Origin: an uncultured Prevotella sp.
GTDB lineage: Bacteria > Bacteroidota > Bacteroidia > Bacteroidales > Bacteroidaceae
Direction: 5' to 3'
NCBI GenBank assembly: GCA_946415245.1
Contig: CAMKRS010000001.1
Coordinates: 248,001-312,000 of the forward strand
DNA: 64,000 nucleotides
A program made the position numbers and the translations under genes. Shown here in pieces: positions 16,740-23,433 of the stretch; the stretch's first letter is position 1, and every line of letters begins with the position of its first letter. The notes under the pieces were generated by a model. That model worked only from the letters and a program-made list of their open reading frames with translations, had not been told where the DNA came from and searched no databases.

Positions 16740-17613
16740 CAGACCTATTCAACTCGATGCACTAACCATCTGCTACGAGGTCGTGCATCCATACTACTAT
16801 GAACAACTAAGCATCCTCAACTATGGCGAGTGCCTTGATATGGACGAGTTCAGACTATACAGAACAGATGGCAGATACTTCGACAACGTCTATGTCATCC
16901 GACTGGATAACGGCACACGTGATATTGAGTGGGGCGTATTGAAATTCAACCTTGCAAGAGGTGACGAGCAGAGCAACACCCATACCAGCGGAAATCGTAA
17001 GGTTTGGTTCAGCCTCTACAATGAGACCCTATACACAGGCGACTCGCATTATCTAACCTATATTGAGCAGAGGTTGGGGCTGGAGTTCCATAACGTGACG
17101 AGCCTTGACTTGTGCCTTGATACCCCATTCAGTGTTAGTCCACTCGTTAAAGCATACCTCCACAACAAGGACGTGACTACTATCTTGAACGGCAAACGCA
17201 TCATTGACAGAGACGAGGACAGACCAGAAATCTCGTACACGTTTAGCGGTAGCCTCAACAAGCAGGACAAGTATAAGACCGTGAACATCAAGCAACGCAA
17301 CGCCATCAAGGACAAGAGCAACGGTATCACCGTTCAGACCTACGACAAGGTGGCAGAAATCAGCAACGCCTCAGATAAGCAATACATACTTGAACACTAC
17401 GGCAACCCTACGAGGCTCTACCGTACTGAGGTGCATCTGAACGCAGAGGACATCAAGAACTACGTAGAGCGTAGAGGCATCCAATACACACCTCTCATCC
17501 TGTTTGATGAGGCTACCCTCGAAGATATGTTCTTCCATTTCCTTGGCAGTGTCGTACGTTTCCAGAGCCGCAAGATTGATACCAGTTGGGAACATCTATT
17601 AGGACGCTCGTAG
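16723..17613 (+). CDS. Rep_trans/MOB_T-like replication or transfer initiator
   Basis: A 296-aa protein with features of the Rep_trans superfamily (pT181-type RepC, NicK-type relaxases and phage initiators): a central strand-rich region with SLDLCLDTPF near residue 127, then GITVQTYDKVAEI near 203 (the usual YDK motif) and RTEVHLNAEDIKNY near 233. Such proteins nick one strand through a tyrosine to start rolling-circle replication; NicK relatives also drive conjugative mobilisation. In an element with no other transfer gene this is the likely replication or mobilisation function. Family assignment is by motif pattern only. The hairpin at 16367-16386 is a candidate origin. Confidence 0.5.
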   Translation: MKRVCNRPIQLDALTICYEVVHPYYYEQLSILNYGECLDMDEFRLYRTDGRYFDNVYVIRLDNGTRDIEWGVLKFNLARGDEQSNTHTSGNRKVWFSLYNETLYTGDSHYLTYIEQRLGLEFHNVTSLDLCLDTPFSVSPLVKAYLHNKDVTTILNGKRIIDRDEDRPEISYTFSGSLNKQDKYKTVNIKQRNAIKDKSNGITVQTYDKVAEISNASDKQYILEHYGNPTRLYRTEVHLNAEDIKNYVERRGIQYTPLILFDEATLEDMFFHFLGSVVRFQSRKIDTSWEHLLGRS

Positions 17614-17694
17614 GTATATAACAACCACCCCTACCATTGTAGCCTCAACGAGCCTATACCATATTATATATAAGGGGTAGCGTGTTAAATTAAA

Positions 17695-17736
17695 AATGTA
17701 TCAATGTAATCTTAATATCGACCACATTGATACATT
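17695..17736. terminator. 13-bp inverted repeat between convergent genes
   Basis: AATGTATCAATGT (17695-17707) pairs perfectly with ACATTGATACATT (17724-17736) over a 16-nt loop, and CTTTTTGTATC follows. It lies between the initiator gene (+) and the secreted-protein gene (-) and could terminate both. The long loop also allows a protein-binding or origin role. Confidence 0.5.
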
Positions 17737-17776
17737 CTTTTTGTATCAGTCTAACTTAAAAGATTATAATTTCAAC

Positions 17777-18292
17777 TTACGGTTTGATATTATTGTATAC
17801 CGATACCTTCTCCCATTCCTTGTCAAACTCTATTCTATAGTCTAACTCACGTGGATAGGTCTTATTATTGATGATACCACCTAGATACTCGTGGACAACC
17901 TTGGGGTCTTTGACCTGCCATATAACCTCACAAGTTCCATTCCACGTTATCCTTGCTAGATATACTGCATTAGGTTGGGTAGAGTCACCTTTAATAACCT
18001 TATCAAGTTCCTCTATGTAATCAAAGACAAAGTTGCTCTCGTCTGTTGTTGGCATACCATCCATTGTCGTATCCTTGAACTTAATAACCAGCGAACACGT
18101 CCAACCATAGAGTTCCTTGTGCTTGAACTTTCTAAGGCTTGTGTTCACAGCTATAATAGCTGGCTTGCTATCAGCAGAACTTTCTACCACAACAAACTTT
18201 TCTTCAGGTATCTTAACATCCTTACCACTTGTCTCTGCGAAAGAGAAAATACTTGTAAATAGTCCCATTGCTATCAATATCAGTTTATTCAT
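17777..18292 (-). CDS. Secreted protein of unknown function carried by the element
   Basis: From the ATG at 18292 the product is 171 aa with a Sec signal peptide (MNKLILIAMGLFTSIFSFA, cleavage near residue 19). The mature part is about 150 residues with alternating strands and tryptophans (YGWTCSLVIKF, ITWNGTCEVIWQV) and two cysteines that could pair. I do not recognise a family. The start lies 1 bp after the stop of the XRE repressor gene, so both share one autoregulated promoter; an ATG at 18313 inside that gene is an alternative. An exported protein tied to the element's repressor could serve exclusion, host-surface change or cargo functions, but this is conjecture. Confidence 0.65.
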   Translation of the reverse strand: MNKLILIAMGLFTSIFSFAETSGKDVKIPEEKFVVVESSADSKPAIIAVNTSLRKFKHKELYGWTCSLVIKFKDTTMDGMPTTDESNFVFDYIEELDKVIKGDSTQPNAVYLARITWNGTCEVIWQVKDPKVVHEYLGGIINNKTYPRELDYRIEFDKEWEKVSVYNNIKP

Positions 18293-18293
18293 C

Positions 18294-18593
18294 TTACTTA
18301 TTGCTTGATTCACAATTATTCAATAGTCTGTCCAGTTCCGCTCTACTATTGAACTGATAAACATTACCACGAATACGGATGAAGCCCTCAACATCATCCT
18401 GTGGTTCAAACAGGCTCTTCATCGACACACCTAAGGCGATGGCAATCTTTTGAATCGTATCGAGGCGAGCATTACCATTCAATGCCCTCGTAAGGGATGC
18501 AGGGTCAATACCCATATCCGTAGCAAGGTCTTTCATCTGCTTGCCTTGTTCCTTACATAACCGCCTCACATTATCAGCCAATATCTTGCTCAT
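18294..18593 (-). CDS. XRE-family repressor of the element
   Basis: A 99-aa protein with an N-terminal helix-turn-helix of the Cro/CI type: LADNVRRLCKEQGKQMKDLATDMGIDPASLTRALNGN (about residues 4-40), then a short C-terminal part. The frame is open to 18671, but the ATG at 18593 follows a consensus promoter and starts at the domain edge. A perfect 9-bp inverted repeat (18594-18602 and 18622-18630) brackets the -7 element of its promoter, which predicts autorepression. It is divergent from the resolvase gene, whose promoter starts about 40 bp away, so it may also affect that gene. Confidence 0.8.
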   Translation of the reverse strand: MSKILADNVRRLCKEQGKQMKDLATDMGIDPASLTRALNGNARLDTIQKIAIALGVSMKSLFEPQDDVEGFIRIRGNVYQFNSRAELDRLLNNCESSNK

Positions 18594-18640
18594 ACGACAA
18601 TTTTTCGGCAAATATAGCAAGAATTGTCGTATAATACAAA
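18594..18640 (-). promoter_or_regulatory. Promoter and operator of the XRE repressor
   Basis: Read on the minus strand: TTTG (18640-18637), exactly 20 bp, TATATTTG (18616-18609). The perfect inverted repeat ACGACAATT (18594-18602) and AATTGTCGT (18622-18630) places one arm in the -33/-7 spacer and the other over the predicted transcription start, next to the start codon. Centre-to-centre distance is 28 bp. Confidence 0.75.
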
Positions 18641-18677
18641 TTATTTTAGGTTTATTAGTAAAATAAGTCAAGAAACA

Positions 18678-18709
18678 TTTGGTGGTTTCTTAACTTTTTT
18701 GTACATTTG
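18678..18709 (+). promoter_or_regulatory. Promoter of the small resolvase gene
   Basis: TTTG (18678-18681), 20 bp, TACATTTG (18702-18709), an exact consensus. The ATG at 18740 follows after 30 bp. The divergent repressor promoter begins about 40 bp to the left. Confidence 0.7.
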
Positions 18710-18739
18710 CATAGTAAATAATTAACATATATATCAAAT

Positions 18740-19360
18740 ATGGATAGAATTTGTATCTTTGCCAGAGTCAGCACCAGCATTCAAGAGTATGACCGCCAAG
18801 TGAATGAACTTACCACCCTCGCCCAGCATAATGGTTGGAGCGTTGAGGCAGTCTTCTGCGAGAAGATTAGTGGAGCCAAGAAAAACACTGAGCGCAAGGA
18901 ACTGAGCCGTATGGTGGACTACGTACAAGCCCATCATATTAATAAGGTGGCAGTGACAGAACTCAGCAGGCTGGGACGTGACACACTACAAGTACTCGAA
19001 GTTATTGAGCAGTTCAACAGGTTGGGCATCAGCCTCTACATCCAGAACTACAACATCGAGACACTGACCGCCGACGGTGAGGTCAACCCTATGAGTCAGT
19101 TCCTCATCACCATTCTGGCTGAGGTGGCACGTATGGAACGCAAGACCATCCGTGAGCGTGTCGAGAGCGGATATAAGAATTATCGAGCCAACGGCGGTAA
19201 GGTTGGACGTAAGGAGGGCTACCGCAAGAGTGAGGCAGATATGCGTGAGCAGTATGCAGAGGAAATACGCCTACTGCGTAAGGGCATAAGCCTCCGCAAC
19301 ATCAGCAAAATTACTGGTACGAGTGTCAACACCATACGCAAGTGTCAGAGCCTCATTTGA
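18740..19360 (+). CDS. Small serine recombinase (resolvase/invertase type)
   Basis: A 206-aa serine recombinase. The catalytic serine is in FARVST (Ser11), with the arginine motif TELSRLGRDT near residue 70, the long E-helix (ILAEVARMERKTIRERVESG, about 128-148) and a C-terminal helix-turn-helix (LRKGISLRNISKITGTSVNTIRK, about 179-202). In small elements such enzymes resolve dimers or invert DNA. No obvious paired inversion sites are seen near it. It is the second serine recombinase in the element and is oriented toward the integrase. It has its own promoter and ends 165 bp before the next gene. Confidence 0.87.
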   Translation: MDRICIFARVSTSIQEYDRQVNELTTLAQHNGWSVEAVFCEKISGAKKNTERKELSRMVDYVQAHHINKVAVTELSRLGRDTLQVLEVIEQFNRLGISLYIQNYNIETLTADGEVNPMSQFLITILAEVARMERKTIRERVESGYKNYRANGGKVGRKEGYRKSEADMREQYAEEIRLLRKGISLRNISKITGTSVNTIRKCQSLI

Positions 19361-19378
19361 AAAAAAGTTCTTCAAAAA

Positions 19379-19410
19379 TTTGGAATTGTGAAATATTTTC
19401 TATATCTTTG
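19379..19410 (+). promoter_or_regulatory. Promoter of the 51-aa gene and integrase, with structured leader
   Basis: TTTG (19379-19382), 20 bp, TATCTTTG (19403-19410), an exact consensus. The leader of about 108 nt can form AGCCCT (19457-19462) with AGGGCT (19475-19480), or alternatively GGAGG (19448-19452) with CCTCC (19460-19464). The two share bases and are mutually exclusive, suggesting regulation in the leader. Confidence 0.65.
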
Positions 19411-19525
19411 CATTGTTCGAACAGATTTGCAAATCGCCAAAAATAGAGGAGGTGAAAGCCCTCCAGACCCAAAAAGGGCTGTAAAATAAGTGTCATTAGG
19501 CACGTTCAAACGTTCAAAATAAGAA

Positions 19526-19681
19526 ATGTTTACAGAAGAAGAACTAAAAGAATATGAAGGACAACTTAAACAATTAGGAATAACCGAAGACAAAAAACAG
19601 AAAGAAGTATTGGAGTACTTCTACCAACTTGGAAAAATAATATACAACGTTAACATTAATCGTTATGAAGAAGAAAATTAA
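19526..19681 (+). CDS. 51-aa acidic protein upstream of the integrase
   Basis: ATG 19526 to TAA 19679-19681. The product is short, acidic and predicted helical (MFTEEELKEYEGQLKQLG at the start, EVLEYFYQLGKIIYN in the middle). It overlaps the integrase start by 17 bp and is the first gene after a consensus promoter, which supports genuine translation. I cannot name a family. Small proteins coupled to large serine integrases often act as recombination directionality factors or as integrase partners, so this is a candidate; the evidence is position only. Confidence 0.65.
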   Translation: MFTEEELKEYEGQLKQLGITEDKKQKEVLEYFYQLGKIIYNVNINRYEEEN

Positions 19682-21266
19682 GCAGCAGAAGGTAACGAAG
19701 TTCTCAGAGTTGGAGAACAAGGTCGCAGCCCTTTGGACGAGGGTCTCAACGGAGCGACAGGAGGAGAATAATTGCAGCCTCGAAACACAAGGACGCATTT
19801 GCAGAGAGTACGCAGCCAAACACGGCATCACTATCAAGAAGCAGTACGGAGGCACACACGAGAGTGCAAAGACTGAGGGACAGTTATACCGTCAGATGAT
19901 AGCCGAGGTCGCTAAGGATAGAGACATCAACGTCATTCTTGTTTACTCATTCGACCGATTCAGCAGAGCAGGAAACGAGGCGATAATGACCAAGGCATAT
20001 CTCAAAACAAAGGGGATATATGTTATCAGTGCCACTCAACAGACAGACCCAGATAGTGCAGCAGGTGAGTTTATGGAAAACATCATATTTCTATTCAATC
20101 AGTTCGAGAATAGTCTCAGACGTGATAAGGCTGTTACAGGTATGACGGCTTGCTTGGAACGTGGTGAGTGGTACGGCAAAGCACCATTAGGCTACGACCA
20201 CAAGAAGGTTGGTAAGACCCACATCTTGACCGTTAATGATACTGGTCGTATATTGAAGAAAGCATTCCTTTGGAAAGCCAACGAGGGTATGAGCGACATC
20301 GAGATTGTCGAGCGTTTGGCATTGGAGGGCTTGCGCATTGACCGCAAGCACCTCAACAAGATACTGCATAATCCGTTCTATTGTGGTTACATAAGACACA
20401 ACCTTTTAGGATATGACGAAAAAGGGGAGCCTATTCTGGTGAAAGGTACTCAAGAGAAGCTTATCGATGAGGCTACCTTCGACAAGATACAAGGTATCAC
20501 GCACGTAGGCTATGAACACCAAGAGGAGACCGAGCTGTTTCCACTGAAACGACACGTTCGCTGTTCTGATTGTGGCGGCTACTTGACAGGGTACACCGTC
20601 AAGAGCAGAGGCAGAGACTACTACAAGTGTAACAAGATGGGCTGTAAGAGTAATCACAGCACCGAGAGACTACACGAACTATATTGTGCCTTGCTGAACA
20701 CCTACAGCATCCCTAGACCGCTTGTTCCCATCTTAACCAAGGTATTGCATAAGGTGTTTAGGGAGTACAATCAAGAACGTAGTGACACCAGAACACTCCT
20801 GTTGAAGAACAAGAGCGAACTCGAACGAAAGCAGCTGGAACTCAAAATTCGTTGCGGCTTGGGCGAGATAGACAAAGACATCTACAACGCTACATCTGCC
20901 CACTTGAGCGACCAGCTGACCCAGATACACAAGGCACTCCAAGAAGCGGAGCGAGACCTATCGAACGAGAAGAAATACATTGCCGATGTTATCGAAATGT
21001 CTTGTAAATTAGGCACTTTGTGGCAGGAGGGCGACTTTCGCACACGTCAGAAACTCCAAAATCTCGTCTATCCAAACGGTATTTTGTACGACAAGCATTT
21101 GGGCAGTTATCGAACAGAAAACGAGAACGAGGTGTTCCGTATATTCCGCACAATATCAACTGGTTACATCATCGAAAAAGAAAAAGCGGCAAAGGAAAAA
21201 ACTCCTTTGTCGCCTTTGGTCGGGATGAGGCGACTCGAACGCCCGACCCCTACGTCCCGAACGTAG
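19665..21266 (+). CDS. Large serine recombinase (integrase) with integration-dependent C-terminus
   Basis: A 533-aa integrase. An N-terminal resolvase domain has the nucleophile in TRVSTE (Ser28) and YSFDRFSRAG near 94. A recombinase domain spans about 165-285 (HNPFYCGYIR near 235). A zinc ribbon has Cys300, 303, 322 and 327, followed by a coiled coil (about 375-445). The last 13 codons (from ATG 21225) read antisense tRNA-Pro and stop in its anticodon stem. Residues V519-G520 are encoded by the attachment core. In the excised circle the frame would continue at 16251 for 27 other codons, giving 547 aa. The integrated form is therefore tail-swapped and may differ in activity. Confidence 0.88.
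   Translation: MKKKIKQQKVTKFSELENKVAALWTRVSTERQEENNCSLETQGRICREYAAKHGITIKKQYGGTHESAKTEGQLYRQMIAEVAKDRDINVILVYSFDRFSRAGNEAIMTKAYLKTKGIYVISATQQTDPDSAAGEFMENIIFLFNQFENSLRRDKAVTGMTACLERGEWYGKAPLGYDHKKVGKTHILTVNDTGRILKKAFLWKANEGMSDIEIVERLALEGLRIDRKHLNKILHNPFYCGYIRHNLLGYDEKGEPILVKGTQEKLIDEATFDKIQGITHVGYEHQEETELFPLKRHVRCSDCGGYLTGYTVKSRGRDYYKCNKMGCKSNHSTERLHELYCALLNTYSIPRPLVPILTKVLHKVFREYNQERSDTRTLLLKNKSELERKQLELKIRCGLGEIDKDIYNATSAHLSDQLTQIHKALQEAERDLSNEKKYIADVIEMSCKLGTLWQEGDFRTRQKLQNLVYPNGILYDKHLGSYRTENENEVFRIFRTISTGYIIEKEKAAKEKTPLSPLVGMRRLERPTPTSRT
21215..21223. repeat. Right attachment site (attR) core
   Basis: TTTGGTCGG, the copy that completes the 3' end of tRNA-Pro on the minus strand (CCGACCA plus AA). 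It is matched by 16242-16250. The tRNA remains intact after integration because the element supplies or keeps this end. Confidence 0.75.
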
Positions 21267-21292
21267 TGCGCTACCAACTGCGCTACATCCCG
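21217..21292 (-). tRNA. tRNA-Pro (anticodon CGG), element target
   Basis: Read on the minus strand from 21292: acceptor CGGGATG pairs fully with CATCCCG. The D-stem is GCGC/GCGC, and the anticodon stem CTACG/CGTAG encloses the loop TTCGGGA, giving anticodon CGG. The T-loop is TTCGAGT. Discriminator A and a genome-encoded CCA (21219-21217) follow. A minus-strand TACCTTTG at 21318-21311 is its likely promoter element. The integrase gene runs into it from the opposite strand and stops at 21266. Confidence 0.95.
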
Positions 21293-21375
21293 ATTTTTGG
21301 AAATCGGGTGCAAAGGTACGCAGTTTTTTTGAAATACGTGCAGAAATCGCAAAGTTTTTTCGCTTTTTGCCGTTT

Positions 21376-23433
21376 TTACTTATGCTCGCGGTAGTACTTG
21401 CGGAACTGGTCGTAGGCATCGCACTTGCGGATATACTCCTCCTGAGGCTCATCGCCCGTCAGCTCATAGAGTGCTTGATAAGCCTGGAACTGAGGTGCAT
21501 TGCGGTGATAGGCCTGGACACTCTCGCCAGCCTCCCACGATACGGTGTACCAATGGCTCAGCCCCTTCACGTCGTTGTAGAGCTCGCGATAGCCGAGGGC
21601 AAAGAGTGCCTTGCGTTTCAGCGACAGATCAGTGCTGGCTGCTGCTTTTTGTAGCATCTTCACAGCCTTCTGGCCCAAATCAACCTCGTGGACACGTACC
21701 GAGTCCATGCAACTCTTAAAATCGCGGAGTAACCACCAGCAGTCGCCATGAATACTGGCCTGGGCATAGCGCACAGCCAGGTTGTAGCAGCTCTGTTCGA
21801 GTGCTTTGCCACTGAGCATGTTGAGTGAGTTCTCCATCATCTGCACCTCTTTGCAGAAGTCGAGCTTGCGATGTTTCCACCATTTGTAGTCCTTCTCCCA
21901 CGCCTTGTCCTCATCGAGCCACTGACGCTTGGCCCAAGGCTCTACATCCCACTGACGGATCAACGAATAATAGAGATAACCTTTGCTACGATTGTTGTTG
22001 TAATAACTGATGGGCACGGTGTTGAGCCAAGCAATGGCATGGTCCCACTGGCAGAGACGCATGTACTTGGTGCCGATGAGATCGCTCATAGCGGTGTCAT
22101 TCTCGTGGATGTTGGCCTTGAGGAACTTGTCGAGCTTGTTGTTGGCAAGCGAGGTGGTGTAATACAGGTACTTCTCCGTATCAGCGACATTGAGGGTATC
22201 GAGGTCGAATCCGGAACCAGCGCTGTGCAGGGCACGGGCGATAGCTGCCAAGCGCACAGGGTTAGGACGATAGTGAGGCACCAGCACATAATTGGTGAGG
22301 CGCGTCTCGACATTGTCGAAGAAGCTGTCGTCCGTACTTTCCTTCTGCTTCCCGCGGAGCCAGGTGAGCTCGTCAGCAAGATAATCGTCGAAAGCCTGGC
22401 TGGGTTTGGCCTGTGCAGCGGTGATATAGAGCATCAGCACGTGGGCATTATCTTTCATACGGGCCGTACCATCGAGTTTCACGGCATCGAGGATATCCGT
22501 AGCAGCCTCTTTCTTCTTGCCACTGAGGAACTCGAGCCAAGCCTTGGCCATCTTCCACATGATGGGGCAATCGGTCTTGCCCTCTTTGACAACTATCTCA
22601 CAGAACTGCTGCATCTGCCATGACTCCTGGGCATTGATGTCGCGCACGAACATCTTACCATTGGCATAACCACTGCCACCGTTATCGACATATTCCTGGG
22701 CATTGTTCACAAAGTCGGTGAGCAGCCAAGGCAGTGCCTTCGACGTGGGGTTCTGCTTATAGTGCTGACTGATGGCCTGATAGGAGCGCTTCAGATAGTA
22801 CATTGTCATAAGACTCTCGTAGTCGTTCATCTCAGCAAAGAGTTGTCCTGCCTCAGCCTCACGACCTGTCTTGTAAAGCGCACCAGCATAGATGTTGTGC
22901 ATCATGTCCTTGTAGACGGTCTCGATATACTGACTGGCCGTCTGCTCCCAGAAAGTGATGTTTTCCTGATGCTGTCCGAGCATCATGTTACAGCGCATGA
23001 AAAGCAGTCCGTGCTGCGAACGCAATTTTGAGTTGAGTTTGCCCTGAGCGTAAGTACGGATAGCCTTCAGGTCACGCTGTTGGGTGGCAATCTCGTCTTT
23101 CGAGGGATAACCCCACTCGTACTGCTTATCCCGTTCAACGCTGACGCATTTGAGGTACTTCTGCAGGTTCTGTACATAGCTGACCATCAGGGCGTCGCCT
23201 TTCTGACGGGCAGCCTTCAGCACATCTTCAGCATGGAAACTCCACCACTGATCATCGCTGGTGTCGCCGATGTAGGCTTTCCAGTTGTCGTTGCAGGTTT
23301 TCTCTACACGGCTTTTGAAGCTCTGCCCGTAATAGGGGCTGAACAGATAGTAATTGTCTGTGCCCCATCCGCCACAGGCGAATGCCGGCATAATCAATGC
23401 CGACAAGAGGCTAATGATGATAAATCTCTTCAT
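21376..23433 (-). CDS. Large exported protein of unknown function, TPR-like helical repeats
   Basis: From the ATG at 23433 (MKRFIIISLLSALIMPAFAC) the product is 685 aa with an N-terminal signal. The cysteine after AFA may make it a lipoprotein, though the lipobox is imperfect. The rest is rich in Trp, Tyr and Ala and in helical pairs resembling degenerate TPR or SEL1 repeats (for example GALYKTGREAEAGQLFAEM). No catalytic motif is seen. Its start overlaps the end of the upstream lipoprotein gene by 23 bp, so the two are likely made together. I do not recognise a named family. Confidence 0.6.
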   Translation of the reverse strand: MKRFIIISLLSALIMPAFACGGWGTDNYYLFSPYYGQSFKSRVEKTCNDNWKAYIGDTSDDQWWSFHAEDVLKAARQKGDALMVSYVQNLQKYLKCVSVERDKQYEWGYPSKDEIATQQRDLKAIRTYAQGKLNSKLRSQHGLLFMRCNMMLGQHQENITFWEQTASQYIETVYKDMMHNIYAGALYKTGREAEAGQLFAEMNDYESLMTMYYLKRSYQAISQHYKQNPTSKALPWLLTDFVNNAQEYVDNGGSGYANGKMFVRDINAQESWQMQQFCEIVVKEGKTDCPIMWKMAKAWLEFLSGKKKEAATDILDAVKLDGTARMKDNAHVLMLYITAAQAKPSQAFDDYLADELTWLRGKQKESTDDSFFDNVETRLTNYVLVPHYRPNPVRLAAIARALHSAGSGFDLDTLNVADTEKYLYYTTSLANNKLDKFLKANIHENDTAMSDLIGTKYMRLCQWDHAIAWLNTVPISYYNNNRSKGYLYYSLIRQWDVEPWAKRQWLDEDKAWEKDYKWWKHRKLDFCKEVQMMENSLNMLSGKALEQSCYNLAVRYAQASIHGDCWWLLRDFKSCMDSVRVHEVDLGQKAVKMLQKAAASTDLSLKRKALFALGYRELYNDVKGLSHWYTVSWEAGESVQAYHRNAPQFQAYQALYELTGDEPQEEYIRKCDAYDQFRKYYREHK

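Larger units (their letters stand above)
16242..21223. mobile_element. About 5-kb integrative element in tRNA-Pro(CGG)
   Basis: The element is bounded by the 9-bp direct repeat TTTGGTCGG (16242-16250 and 21215-21223), which equals the 3' end of the tRNA-Pro gene (CCG, discriminator A, CCA, AA) read on the minus strand. It contains, left to right: the displaced 3' end of the integrase gene, a NUMOD3-like protein, a Rep_trans-like initiator, a secreted protein and its XRE repressor on the minus strand, a small resolvase, a 51-aa protein and a large serine recombinase. No capsid, conjugation or resistance gene is present. It is best described as a small integrative mobilizable element or integrated plasmid. 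The circular form would be 4,973 bp. Confidence 0.8.

Noticed and set aside
21225..21266. Natural integrase C-terminus encoded by the antisense tRNA
   Set aside because: The sequence is dictated by the tRNA and the frame has a better continuation at the other end of the element, so this tail is treated as a by-product of integration.
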